Source: an uncultured Alphaproteobacteria bacterium (GTDB taxonomy: Bacteria; Pseudomonadota; Alphaproteobacteria; HIMB59; GCA-002718135). From it: a DNA stretch of 64,000 bases. The position numbers and the translations under genes were made by a program. The stretch is taken from NCBI GenBank assembly GCA_902621305.1, contig CACNLM010000007.1, forward strand, positions 19,900 through 83,899, written 5' to 3'. This document shows positions 46,142-55,527 of this stretch, piece after piece (the stretch's first letter is position 1; each line of letters begins with the position of its first letter). The notes beneath the pieces were generated by a model. The model was not told the DNA's origin and made no database searches. It was given only the letters and a program-made list of their open reading frames with translations.

Positions 46142-46357
46142 ATGAATTCAAAGCTACTTAAATCAGGGCACATAAAATTATATAAAAGAGAAAATTCAAA
46201 ATATTGGCAAATGAAAGTGAAATTGCCAAAATTAAAAGCGATCAGATCATCTACAGGTTCAAAAATTCTTAAAGATGCAGAAAAAATAGCTTTAAAATAT
46301 TATTCATCAATTTCTTTAAAAAACAAATATCAAATTAAGAACGAAAAATATTTTTAA
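46142..46357 (+). pseudogene. Truncated tyrosine recombinase, N-terminal arm-binding domain only
   Basis: The 71-residue product (ATG at 46142; a TTG at 46133 would add three residues) resembles the arm-type DNA-binding start of phage and island integrases. Its features are KLYKRENSKYWQMKVKLP, then RSSTGSKILKDAEKIALKYY. The catalytic domain with the R-K-H-R-H-Y residues is absent. The frame ends in TAA at 46355-46357, exactly where pyrB begins. It is probably the remnant of an integrated element, though a retained small DNA-binding protein is possible. Confidence 0.65.
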
Positions 46358-47285
46358 AAAAATTCATTTAGTAGAAACAGCTGATTTAACCAAGAAAGAA
46401 ATTGAGCACATCTTAGATGAATCTAAAAAATATATAGCTTTTAATAAAAGGAAAATTAAGAAAATTAATGTTCTAGAAGGAAGAACAATATTTAATCTTT
46501 TTTTTGAAGATTCAACAAGAACAAGAACAAGTTTTGAAGTTGCTGCTAAAAGGCTAGGAGCAGATCTCATTAATGTAGTTGTAAAAGATAGTTCTATTAA
46601 CAAAGGTGAGACCTTACTCGATACTATGACTACTATTAATTCAATGAATCCTGACGTTTTAATTGTCAGACATCCAGAGGATGGAATTAGTAAAAAAATT
46701 TCAGAAACAGTAGATGCGTCTGTAATTAATGCTGGTGATGGTAGTCATGAGCATCCCACACAAGCGTTATTAGACGCACTTACTATAAAAAATAAATTTG
46801 AAAATTTTTCAAAATTAAAAATTGCTATATGCGGAGATATTTTACATAGCCGTGTTGCTCGATCAAACATAATCATACTATCAAAATTAGGCTCAAAAAT
46901 AAATGTTATTGGGCCTAAGGAATGGTTACCAAAAAGTTTAAATATACTACCTGTGAACGTTTATACGGAAATGAAAAAGGGATTACAAAATTGTGATATT
47001 GTTATGATGCTACGTATTCAAAAAGAGAGAATAGTAGGGAAAATAATGCCAAATCAAAAGACTTATTTTAAAAAGTATGGTTTAGATTACAATAAACTTA
47101 AATATGCAAAAAAGAATGCTTTCGTTATGCATCCAGGCCCAATGAACCGTGGTGTAGAAATAGACTCGAAACTTGCGGATGACGTCACGAGGAGTTTAAT
47201 ACAAGAACAGGTCGCTATGGGTGTTGCAGTACGAATGGCATGCTTAGACTTAATTATTAAAAACAGAGATGACTTTAGTAAGTAG
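46350..47285 (+). CDS. pyrB: Aspartate carbamoyltransferase catalytic subunit, with no canonical start codon
   Basis: PyrB makes carbamoyl-aspartate, the committed step of pyrimidine synthesis. The homologous frame begins right after the recombinase fragment: KIHLVETADLTKKEIEHIL, then FFEDSTRTRTSFEVAAKRLG and INKGETLLDT. NAGDGSHEHPTQALLDALTI and HPGPMNRGVEIDS follow. Only the 220 residues from ATG 46626 have a standard start, but they lack the carbamoyl-phosphate site, so the real gene is longer. An in-frame stop lies at 46317, and there is no ATG, GTG or TTG between it and 46626. ATT at 46350 gives 311 residues, the normal length. It overlaps plsY by 17 bp. Confidence 0.88.
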   Translation: MFKKIHLVETADLTKKEIEHILDESKKYIAFNKRKIKKINVLEGRTIFNLFFEDSTRTRTSFEVAAKRLGADLINVVVKDSSINKGETLLDTMTTINSMNPDVLIVRHPEDGISKKISETVDASVINAGDGSHEHPTQALLDALTIKNKFENFSKLKIAICGDILHSRVARSNIIILSKLGSKINVIGPKEWLPKSLNILPVNVYTEMKKGLQNCDIVMMLRIQKERIVGKIMPNQKTYFKKYGLDYNKLKYAKKNAFVMHPGPMNRGVEIDSKLADDVTRSLIQEQVAMGVAVRMACLDLIIKNRDDFSK

Positions 47286-47874
47286 TATATCATTAATCAT
47301 ATTGTTTTATGTAATAGGATCATTGCCCTTTGCATTAATTTTTACAAAATTATTTGGCCTAGGAGATATTAGAAAGGTTGGTTCCGGAAATGTAGGTGCA
47401 ACCAATGTTTTAAGAACAGGTAATAAATTTTTAGCATTTGTTGTTCTTTGTTTTGACATTTTTAAAGGCTTTCTTCCATTCCTCATTTTACAAATGTATT
47501 TTCAAGATATTTCTTTATTGAATAAAATACTTCTCTGCCACTTTGCCATATTAGGACATATTTTTCCTGTTTGGTTAAAATTTAAAGGTGGAAAAGGAGT
47601 GGCAACATATATTGGCTTTTTATTTGGTATTAATCCTTATATTGCAATTTTATTTTTATTAGTATGGCTTGTTACTGCTTTTGTAAGTAAATACTCCTCT
47701 CTTGGATCTTTAATTGGAATTTTAGTAGCTCCAGCTTATTATATTTTTATTAATATTAATTTTTATATTCTTATTTTCTTTATTTATTTAACTTTAATTA
47801 TTTATCTAAAACACACAGAAAACATTAAAAGACTCATAAACAAAACTGAAAGTAAAATTAAATTATCCAAGTAA
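47269..47874 (+). CDS. plsY: Glycerol-3-phosphate acyltransferase PlsY
   Basis: PlsY transfers the acyl group from acyl-phosphate (made by PlsX) to glycerol-3-phosphate in the inner membrane. The 201-residue protein has about five or six helices and the three family loops: GSLPFALIFTKL, GSGNVGATNVLRT and LKFKGGKGVAT. It overlaps pyrB. In related bacteria pyrC lies before it and dprA after it; both are absent here. Confidence 0.95.
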   Translation: MTLVSSISLIILFYVIGSLPFALIFTKLFGLGDIRKVGSGNVGATNVLRTGNKFLAFVVLCFDIFKGFLPFLILQMYFQDISLLNKILLCHFAILGHIFPVWLKFKGGKGVATYIGFLFGINPYIAILFLLVWLVTAFVSKYSSLGSLIGILVAPAYYIFININFYILIFFIYLTLIIYLKHTENIKRLINKTESKIKLSK

Positions 47875-47939
47875 AAATATACTTTTTTTTAAAATTTCTT
47901 GACGAATTATCTTTTAACTGAAATTTGGGGCCCAAATTT

Positions 47940-50465
47940 ATGAATGTATTAATTGTTGAATCACCATCGAAGGCAAAGTCTATTAATAAATATTTGGGCT
48001 CTGACTTCAAAGTTCTAGCAAGTGTTGGGCATGTCCGAGATTTATCAGCAAAAAATGATGCGATAGATACTGAAAATGATTTCCAAATGAAATGGGAAAC
48101 CAGTGATCGTGGAAAAAAAGTTATAAAAGAAATAACAGATGCTGCAAAAAAATCTGAAAATTTATATCTAGCCACTGATCCCGATCGTGAAGGTGAAGCC
48201 ATAGCTTGGCATGTAGAAAAACTACTTAGAGATAATTCATCACTTTCAAAATTAAATATTCACCGAGTTACATTCAATGAAATAACAAAAAATGCAGTTC
48301 TTGATAGTCTTAAAGAGCCAAGAGAAATAGATGAAAATTTAGTAAATGCTTATCTTGCAAGAAGAGCGTTAGATTTTCTTGTTGGTTTTACACTTTCTCC
48401 AGTGCTATGGAGAAAGTTACCAGGTTCAAAATCAGCTGGTAGAGTTCAATCTGTTGCCTTAAGAATAATTAGTGAGAGAGAACTTGAAATAGAAAAATTT
48501 ATTCCACAGGAATATTGGTCTTTACAAGGTGAGTTTAGAAATAAAGAAGATAAAATCATTAATTCCAGACTTACCGTTTATGATGGGAATAAAATAGATA
48601 AACTTGATATTAAAAATGAGAGTGAGGCGACAAAAATTTTTAATGATATTAAAAATTCTACTTTTACTGTTGGAAATATTACGAAAAAAGAAGCTAGAAG
48701 ACATCCCTATCCTGCTTTTACTACATCTACAATGCAAATTGAGTCTAGTCGTAAACTTGGTCTTAGTGCGAGCCAAACAATGCGTACAGCTCAACGCCTT
48801 TATGAAGGAACAGACATTAAAGGAGAGACAACTGGCTTAATAACTTATATGCGAACAGACAGTGTCGTCATGTCAAAAGAAGCTATTAACCAAGTTCGAG
48901 GTTTTGTTACTGATAATTATGGTGCAAACTATTTGCCAGAAGCGCCAAGAGTTTATAAATCGAAGGCTAAAAATGCCCAAGAAGCACATGAATGTATTAG
49001 ACCAACAAATATTTACCTAACACCAAAAGATATTAAGCAATACATTACTTTAGAAGAATACAAGCTATATGAAATTATTTGGCAAAGAGCGGTAAGTTCA
49101 CAAATGGCGAGTGCTGTATTAGATCAAGTAGCTGTTGATATTACAAATGAAGATAAAAAAATTGTTTTACGAGCAAATGGATCAACAATTAAGTTTCCTG
49201 GGATGTATAAAGTTTATCAAGAAGCTAAAGATGATGATAAAGATGAAGAAAAAGAAACAATTCTTCCTGCCATGAATGAAGGAGAGAGTTTAAATCTCAA
49301 AGAAGTTGAAAAAACACAACATTTTACCTCCCCTCCTCCTCGTTACACTGAAGCAAGCTTAGTTAAAAAACTTGAAGAACTTGGTATTGGTAGACCATCT
49401 ACTTATGCTTCTATTATTAAAGTTCTACAAGATAGAGATTACGTAATTTTAGATAAAAAACGTTTTAATCCTCATGATAGGGGACGCATAGTATCAATAT
49501 TTTTAGAAAAATATTTCAATCAATATGTCGAATATGATTTTACCGCTGATCTTGAAAATCAACTTGATGAAATTTCTGATGGTAAGCTTGATTGGAAAGA
49601 GGTTCTAAGAAAATTTTGGGAAACATTTAAACAACTTTGTGATGAAACTGTAGGCAAATCAAATAGAGAGGTCATTGATGTATTAGATGAAGCACTAGGT
49701 CCGCATTTCTTTCCGCCAAATGGAGCAGATGAAAAAAGAAAATGTCCAACCTGTGATAGTGGAAGATTAGGAATTAAAGTTGGAAAGTTTGGAGGATTTA
49801 TTGGCTGCTCTAATTATCCTGATTGTAAATATACAGTTCAGTTTAATCAATTAAACGATAAAGATGGGGCTGCTCTTAGCGGACCAAAAGAAATTGGTAT
49901 TTATCCAGAAACAGGTGAAATGATTACTCTTCGGAAAGGTCCGTATGGATTTTATATGCAGGTTGGTGAAGGAACAAAAGAAAAAAAACCAAAAAGAGTT
50001 TCTATTCCTAAAAATTTTGAACCAGATGAAATAGGATTAAACACAGCTATTCAATTACTTGGTTTGCCACGTAAATTAGGATTTCATCCTGAAACAAATA
50101 AAACAGTTAGTGCCGGTATTGGAATGTATGGACCATATATTCTTCATGATAAAAAATATAAAGCTCTAGAAAAAACAGACAATATTCTTGATATTGAAAT
50201 TGAAAGAGCCATTGAATTAATTGCTAAACCTACACAGAGAGGTAATGCTACGTTAAAAACATTTGGTGAGCATCCAACAGAAAAGAAAAACATTACTGCT
50301 CATGATGGAAAATTTGGACCATATGTAAAATGTGGAAAAATAAATGCTTCAATTCTAGGTGATCAATCAATAGATAGCTTAAAACTAGAAGATGCCATTA
50401 GGTTAATTGATGAAAGAAAAGCTAAAATGGGTCTCAAAAAAAAGAAAAAAACAGTTAAGAATTGA
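47940..50465 (+). CDS. topA: DNA topoisomerase I
   Basis: TopA relaxes negative supercoils. I use the ATG at 47940, which gives MNVLIVESPSKAKSINKYLG, rather than the TTG at 47925. The 841-residue protein has the TOPRIM acidic motif LATDPDREGEAIAWHV and the active-site tyrosine Y303 in GLITYMRTDSV. A C-terminal zinc ribbon (KCPTCDSG ... GCSNYPDCKY) and further degenerate Topo C repeats follow, with a lysine-rich end. It is preceded by 65 bp after plsY. Confidence 0.97.
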   Translation: MNVLIVESPSKAKSINKYLGSDFKVLASVGHVRDLSAKNDAIDTENDFQMKWETSDRGKKVIKEITDAAKKSENLYLATDPDREGEAIAWHVEKLLRDNSSLSKLNIHRVTFNEITKNAVLDSLKEPREIDENLVNAYLARRALDFLVGFTLSPVLWRKLPGSKSAGRVQSVALRIISERELEIEKFIPQEYWSLQGEFRNKEDKIINSRLTVYDGNKIDKLDIKNESEATKIFNDIKNSTFTVGNITKKEARRHPYPAFTTSTMQIESSRKLGLSASQTMRTAQRLYEGTDIKGETTGLITYMRTDSVVMSKEAINQVRGFVTDNYGANYLPEAPRVYKSKAKNAQEAHECIRPTNIYLTPKDIKQYITLEEYKLYEIIWQRAVSSQMASAVLDQVAVDITNEDKKIVLRANGSTIKFPGMYKVYQEAKDDDKDEEKETILPAMNEGESLNLKEVEKTQHFTSPPPRYTEASLVKKLEELGIGRPSTYASIIKVLQDRDYVILDKKRFNPHDRGRIVSIFLEKYFNQYVEYDFTADLENQLDEISDGKLDWKEVLRKFWETFKQLCDETVGKSNREVIDVLDEALGPHFFPPNGADEKRKCPTCDSGRLGIKVGKFGGFIGCSNYPDCKYTVQFNQLNDKDGAALSGPKEIGIYPETGEMITLRKGPYGFYMQVGEGTKEKKPKRVSIPKNFEPDEIGLNTAIQLLGLPRKLGFHPETNKTVSAGIGMYGPYILHDKKYKALEKTDNILDIEIERAIELIAKPTQRGNATLKTFGEHPTEKKNITAHDGKFGPYVKCGKINASILGDQSIDSLKLEDAIRLIDERKAKMGLKKKKKTVKN

Positions 50466-50495
50466 ATTAAGCTGAAATAGTTTTAAATAGAGACT

Positions 50496-51818
50496 ATGGC
50501 TAAAAATATATCTCTATCAACAATTAAAACTTTCAAAAATAAATTTCTTAGAAATAATAAAAATACAGCATCAAGAAATGCATTAATTAAAAATGATTTA
50601 GCCAATGTTGCACTCAATTGGGAAAACTTTAGTCAAATCAATCATAATTTTTCTAATCTAATAAAAAAAGAATTACCTGCAACAAACCAAATGGCATCAG
50701 GTAGATGTTGGGGATTTGCAGGATTAAATCTTATGCGCTTACAAGTTGTTGATAGTCTTGAATTAAATACATTTGAATTTTCACAAAATTATTTCATGTT
50801 TTGGGATAAGTTAGAGAAAGCAAACTATTTTTTAGAGAATATCATTAAATCAAGAGATGAATCATATGAGAGCAGATTAATGACACATCTTTTAAAAGCC
50901 CCTGTGCAAGATGGTGGACAGTGGGATATGTTTGTAAACTTAATCAATAAATACGGTGCAGTTCCAAAAGAGGTAATGCCTGAAACAAATCATAGCAGTA
51001 AATCTGGTGCTATGAATTATATTTTGACTCATAAATTAAGAGAGTTTGCTTCTATACTAAGAGAGAAACCAGCTAAAAATTCTGCAACTCTTAAAAAAGA
51101 TATGATGGAAACAATCTATAATTTACTTGCAATGTTTCTTGGTCAACCGCCAGATGTTATCAATTGGTCTACTAGAAATAAAGATAATAGACACATTGTC
51201 ATTTCAGATATGACACCAATTGATTTTTGCAAAAAATATGCCGATATTAATATTAAAGATAAAGTTTGCTTAATTCATGCTCCCATGAGTAATAAAAAAT
51301 TTAATACAATTTATACCGTTGAATATCTTGGTAATGTTGTTGAGGGACAAATCATTAAATATCTTAATGTAGATATTAAAGAATTAAAAAAATCTGCGAT
51401 GGACTCAATAAAAAACAATGAAGCTGTATGGTTTGGTTGTGATGTTGGGAAACGTTTTAGTCGAGATATGGGTGTACTTGATATGGGTATTTACGATTAT
51501 GAAAATGTGTTTCAAACTTCATTTAAGATGAATAAACAAACTCGTTTAGAGTATGGTGATAGTGAAATGACTCATGCCATGCTTTTAACGGGTGTTGATA
51601 TTAAAAAAAGAAATTCAACAAAATGGAAAATTGAAAATAGCTGGGGAACAAAAAATGGTAATCAAGGATACATGATGATGACTGATGAATGGTTTGATGA
51701 ATATACCTATGAAGTTGTCATTGATAAAAAATATCTTAACAAGAGGCTTTTAAAATATTTAGATATGGAACCAGTTGCGCTAGCGCCTTGGGATCCTATG
51801 GGAGCTTTGGCAAGATAA
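50496..51818 (+). CDS. pepC: C1-family cysteine aminopeptidase (bleomycin hydrolase / PepC)
   Basis: This cytosolic, hexamer-forming papain-like peptidase trims peptides from the N-terminus. The 440-residue protein has the triad C71 (ASGRCWGFAG), H360 (MTHAMLLTGVD) and N381 (KIENSWGTKNG). It ends WDPMGALAR, the C-terminal arm that enters the active site in this family. No signal peptide is present. It is uncommon in Alphaproteobacteria, so acquisition by transfer is possible. It lies 30 bp after topA. Confidence 0.92.
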   Translation: MAKNISLSTIKTFKNKFLRNNKNTASRNALIKNDLANVALNWENFSQINHNFSNLIKKELPATNQMASGRCWGFAGLNLMRLQVVDSLELNTFEFSQNYFMFWDKLEKANYFLENIIKSRDESYESRLMTHLLKAPVQDGGQWDMFVNLINKYGAVPKEVMPETNHSSKSGAMNYILTHKLREFASILREKPAKNSATLKKDMMETIYNLLAMFLGQPPDVINWSTRNKDNRHIVISDMTPIDFCKKYADINIKDKVCLIHAPMSNKKFNTIYTVEYLGNVVEGQIIKYLNVDIKELKKSAMDSIKNNEAVWFGCDVGKRFSRDMGVLDMGIYDYENVFQTSFKMNKQTRLEYGDSEMTHAMLLTGVDIKKRNSTKWKIENSWGTKNGNQGYMMMTDEWFDEYTYEVVIDKKYLNKRLLKYLDMEPVALAPWDPMGALAR

Positions 51819-52814
51819 TTACGTTTTTGATATTTTTGAAATATCTACTCTATAATAATTGTCCGAATTAAACGCTAAGTTGATAAGATAAGGTAATGTT
51901 GTTTTATAAAAATGGAATAAACCATAAAATGGTTGAGGTAGTTCATCCTTAATTTCTTTTCGCAGTTTCTTGAGATTGTAAGAAGGCACCATTGGAAAAA
52001 GATGATGCTCAAGGTGATATTCCATATGCCAATAATAAAAACTTAATATTGGATTTAAAATAATAGTATGAGTACTTAATCGATGGTCATGAGTATCAAA
52101 TTTAGCTGCTAAATGCTGAGTAACATTAACAGCAAAGTGAATAGGTCTGCCTACAAATGGTGGTAAAAAATAAAAAATCAGTAACCAGAACGTTTGTAAA
52201 TAAATCGAAGCTGTAATAATTAAAATCCAAAAGAGTACTAGAATTCTAGCATTCCAGATAATTTTGTTCCACTGATTTTTTGGAGCTGATATTATATTAC
52301 TTGGATTCATTATTCCAAAAGCAAGCTTAGTTACTGTAACAAAACTTGACTGATGAATATAAAATAAATCAGTTAAAGGAATAAATTTTAAAAAAAATTT
52401 TAATAAATCAGTAGGTCTTTTCACTTCAATTTCATGATCATACTCTCCTTCTGTTTGTAATGTGTTTGAATGATGAAAGGTATGGCTCCATCTAAAACTT
52501 AAGGGCTCTGAATGTAGTTGAAAAAAAGAAATATAACAAAACACTTCATTGATCCATCGAGATTTAAAAGCTGTCCTGTGAATTGTTTCATGTCCATTAG
52601 CCACAGCAAATGTATAAATTGTAGAATAAATGAAAAAAAATATTAAAAAAAACCACGTTCCCCAAAAAATAAAAGAAAGGTAACCAAAAATAATTAATGA
52701 TAAAAAGTAAACTGCAAAATGAATAAGTCCTGGAATATCACTTCTTTTTGAAAGTTCTTTTAATTTATTTTTATCAATTTTAGGCTTAAACCAAGTTGAT
52801 GAATCTGCGTGCAT
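51819..52814 (-). CDS. Membrane fatty acid desaturase family protein
   Basis: The 331-residue protein has the three histidine boxes of the di-iron desaturase/hydroxylase superfamily: HETIHR, HTFHHSNT and EYHLEHHLFP. An additional VTQHLAAKFDTHDHR is present, with four or more membrane helices between. Such enzymes desaturate or hydroxylate acyl chains and other lipids; the substrate cannot be told. It is convergent with pepC, with the two stop codons abutting. Confidence 0.85.
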   Translation of the reverse strand: MHADSSTWFKPKIDKNKLKELSKRSDIPGLIHFAVYFLSLIIFGYLSFIFWGTWFFLIFFFIYSTIYTFAVANGHETIHRTAFKSRWINEVFCYISFFQLHSEPLSFRWSHTFHHSNTLQTEGEYDHEIEVKRPTDLLKFFLKFIPLTDLFYIHQSSFVTVTKLAFGIMNPSNIISAPKNQWNKIIWNARILVLFWILIITASIYLQTFWLLIFYFLPPFVGRPIHFAVNVTQHLAAKFDTHDHRLSTHTIILNPILSFYYWHMEYHLEHHLFPMVPSYNLKKLRKEIKDELPQPFYGLFHFYKTTLPYLINLAFNSDNYYRVDISKISKT

Positions 52815-52851
52815 AGTAATTAATTATATTTTAATATTGATATTTTTAAAT

Positions 52852-53079
52852 ATGAATAAAGAAAACGCAAGTAAACTCTGGAAGCTAATTCAAGAAACAG
52901 GTGATTTTTTAAAAGGTAAATTACCAGATCATCCAAATCATCCTAAGGGTAGAAATCCTTATGCTCATGTTGCTTTAGAAGTAAAAAATCATTTTGGTAT
53001 GACATATAAAGATATACCAGATGATAAATTTAATGAAGTTACTGATTATCTCGAAATATTAAAATCTAATCCTGAGTAA
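52852..53079 (+). CDS. Small conserved-looking hypothetical protein
   Basis: From the ATG at 52852 the product has 75 residues (a TTG at 52837 would add five). It is soluble and charged, with KLWKLIQETGDFLKGKLPDH, NPYAHVALEVKNHFG and a C-terminal helix. I do not recognise a domain. It is divergent from the desaturase gene and overlaps the end of the MFS gene by 14 bp. Its sequence looks protein-like rather than random. Confidence 0.55.
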   Translation: MNKENASKLWKLIQETGDFLKGKLPDHPNHPKGRNPYAHVALEVKNHFGMTYKDIPDDKFNEVTDYLEILKSNPE

Positions 53080-54247
53080 TAATATTTTTTTTATTTTGAA
53101 TTGGTAAAAAAATAATAAATATTGAAACTAAAGCCATCATTACTGCATTAATTAAAAATAAATAAGTAAACTCTAAAGTTATGGAATATATTTCTGAAAT
53201 TAAGAATACCGAAATTGGTCCTGATCCAAATGCAAGAATAAACTTAATTCCATATACAACACCATGATACTTTTGAGGTGTAAATCTTCCAAGTAGAAGG
53301 TTTTCTGTAGGTAGAATACTTGCATTAAATACGGCAGCTAGAATACATAACACTACTAAAGAGTAACCAGATATGTAAGCTATTCCTAGGTAGCAAGGAA
53401 ACTGAAGAAATATACCAATTAAGTAAATAGTTTTTAAATTAAATCGATCAGCAAGTAAACCTCCAGCAAATGTTGTTGCACCAGAAATAAAATAGATAAT
53501 TGCTATCATAAATCCAATTTGAATTGAGCTTGTGTTACCAATTCGTATTTCAAATACTTTTGGTAAGGCTGTTTGTGTATTGTGAAAAGATAATCCAAGA
53601 GCAAACATTGATAATAGCATTATTAATGCAATTAAAATCATCTCATTACGGGAATGATCTTGATCATCATTTTTAATAAAATAATTTTTGTAAGATATTT
53701 TATCAATTAAGATTAAGTAAATAAGAATAAACCCAATAATAATTGAAATTAAACCAGGTAATATAAAAGCTAGTTGCCAATTTAGTAATTCTGTTAGAGT
53801 ACCAGCTACAAATGCTCCAGAGCCTATCCCTACTCCACCAAAAATACCATTTACACCAAGCGCTCTTCCCTGTTTGTTAGCTGCATGAATCACCCAAGGA
53901 ATGCCTACAGGATGGTAAATTGAACAGAAAAGTCCAAGAAGTGATAAGGAAAAAAATAAAAAAAAAACTGATGTGCTTAAACCACATAAAATGGAGGTTA
54001 ATCCCATTCCAATAAACATAATTGTCATTGTTCCTGAACGAGACCATCTATCACTTAACCATCCGAAAGGAATTGCCCCTAAGCCAATTAGTAGAGCTCC
54101 AAGAGACCATAATCTAATTAATTGATCATAAGAAATATTCCACTCTTTTTCTATCGTCAGAACGATCACAAAATAAAATGCTGCAAACATATGCATGAGT
54201 GCATGACCTATTGATGAAAATAGAAGTGTATAAAAAGTATTATTCAA
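53066..54247 (-). CDS. Major facilitator superfamily transporter
   Basis: The 393-residue protein has twelve predicted membrane helices. The MFS loop 2-3 motif is present as GWLSDRWSRSGT, with a second copy in the C-terminal half as GGLLADRFNLKT. Substrate is unknown; it resembles small-solute exporters or nitrate/cyanate-like permeases only in general form. It is the last gene of the ntrY run and overlaps msrB by 8 bp. Confidence 0.85.
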   Translation of the reverse strand: MNNTFYTLLFSSIGHALMHMFAAFYFVIVLTIEKEWNISYDQLIRLWSLGALLIGLGAIPFGWLSDRWSRSGTMTIMFIGMGLTSILCGLSTSVFFLFFSLSLLGLFCSIYHPVGIPWVIHAANKQGRALGVNGIFGGVGIGSGAFVAGTLTELLNWQLAFILPGLISIIIGFILIYLILIDKISYKNYFIKNDDQDHSRNEMILIALIMLLSMFALGLSFHNTQTALPKVFEIRIGNTSSIQIGFMIAIIYFISGATTFAGGLLADRFNLKTIYLIGIFLQFPCYLGIAYISGYSLVVLCILAAVFNASILPTENLLLGRFTPQKYHGVVYGIKFILAFGSGPISVFLISEIYSITLEFTYLFLINAVMMALVSIFIIFLPIQNKKNIITQD

Positions 54248-54635
54248 ATTCTTCGTAATTAATAGAAAGCGAATTTACACAATATCTTTTGCCAGTAGGC
54301 TCTGGACCGTCATCAAAGACATGACCTAAATGAGCATCACATTTGGCGCACATAATTTCAATACGCACCATTCCATGAGATCTATCAGTCTCTGTTTTAA
54401 TTGCTTCAGGTGATATTTGTTCAAAAAAACTTGGCCATCCACAATAAGAATCATATTTTGTAGAACTATTAAATAATTCATTACCACAGCATTTACATTT
54501 AAAAATACCGCCATTAATAATTTCAAAATTTTTACCAGAAAAAGGAGGTTCTGTTCCCTTTTGTCTTGTTACGTAATATTCATCTTCTGTGAGAAGGGAT
54601 TTCCATTCCTGATCAGTTTTGACTATTTTGTTCAT
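54240..54635 (-). CDS. msrB: Peptide-methionine (R)-S-oxide reductase
   Basis: MsrB repairs oxidised methionine. The 131-residue protein has two zinc pairs C47/C50 and C96/C99. The GWPSFFEQI core and the catalytic C119 in GKRYCVNSLSI are present. It has no signal peptide, so it is cytosolic. It overlaps the EamA gene by 23 bp and the MFS gene by 8 bp. Confidence 0.95.
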   Translation of the reverse strand: MNKIVKTDQEWKSLLTEDEYYVTRQKGTEPPFSGKNFEIINGGIFKCKCCGNELFNSSTKYDSYCGWPSFFEQISPEAIKTETDRSHGMVRIEIMCAKCDAHLGHVFDDGPEPTGKRYCVNSLSINYEEFE

Positions 54636-55527
54636 TTTTAAATCTTATATTAGATAATATAATTCCTGTAATTATAAAAAAAACACCTACAATATGAAAT
54701 ATTGCAAAACTTTCATTTAAAAAAGTAATTGCCCAAATTGTAGCAAAGACAGGTATAAAGTGTAAAAATAAACCAGCTCTATTAGGTCCAATTAAATAGA
54801 CCCCCTTGTTCCAAGCAAAATAAGCAGCAATACTTGCAAAGATAGCAACATAAATAATAATGAAAAAGTCATAAGAAGATGAAAGTAAAAAGGTACCATT
54901 GAAAGATTCAAAAAGATAAAATGGAATAATAAAAAATAAGCCAATAATAATCATTACTTCTAAGCTTGCTAGTTGAGGGATTGATGTATCCATCTTTTTT
55001 AACAGGACGGAATATAAGCACCAAGATATTACAGCAGCAAACATCCAAATATCACCGATAGTAAAATTAAGGGTATATAGATTATTTAAATTTCCTTTTA
55101 AAATTATAGCTAAAGCACCTAATAAAGATAAAATAATACCAATTAGTTGAAGTTTAGAGATTTTAGTTCGAAATATTAGCCAAGAGAAACCAATCATAAT
55201 TACAGGTGCTGTAGATGCCATTATAGTAGAATTTAAGACTAAAGTAGTCTGTAATGAAATATATGTAAATGAGTTAAATATTGTAACACTTAAAATACTT
55301 AACGTAGTCATTAGTAAAAGGTTTTCTTTGTAATAATTTAAATTTTCCAAAATACTCTTAAGAGTGAAAGGTAGTAGTAAAAGCAAAGCTAAAGACCATC
55401 TAAAAAAACTTAATTTAAATGGTGAAAGATCAGTTATGTGAGCAACTTTTCCAAAAAAGAAATTTCCTGACCAAAATAAAGAAGAGGCTATTAACAATAT
55501 GACTGCTAACATTAAGTTTCTTGACAT
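54613..55527 (-). CDS. EamA-family (DMT) transporter
   Basis: The 304-residue protein has ten predicted helices in two EamA repeats. The first includes SLFWSGNFFFGKVAH, and the second starts near IGDIWMFAAVISWCLYSVLLKK. The family exports amino acids and metabolites, but the substrate is not deducible. It abuts the dehydrogenase gene upstream. Confidence 0.85.
   Translation of the reverse strand: MSRNLMLAVILLIASSLFWSGNFFFGKVAHITDLSPFKLSFFRWSLALLLLLPFTLKSILENLNYYKENLLLMTTLSILSVTIFNSFTYISLQTTLVLNSTIMASTAPVIMIGFSWLIFRTKISKLQLIGIILSLLGALAIILKGNLNNLYTLNFTIGDIWMFAAVISWCLYSVLLKKMDTSIPQLASLEVMIIIGLFFIIPFYLFESFNGTFLLSSSYDFFIIIYVAIFASIAAYFAWNKGVYLIGPNRAGLFLHFIPVFATIWAITFLNESFAIFHIVGVFFIITGIILSNIRFKNEQNSQN

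Noticed and set aside
46364..46603. Minus-strand 79-codon frame opposite the start of pyrB
   Set aside because: It is the antisense shadow of the conserved PyrB N-terminal region.
47925..47939. TTG start for topA at 47925 and TTG start for rpmF at 10336
   Set aside because: In both cases the conserved N-terminus of the family begins exactly at the downstream ATG.
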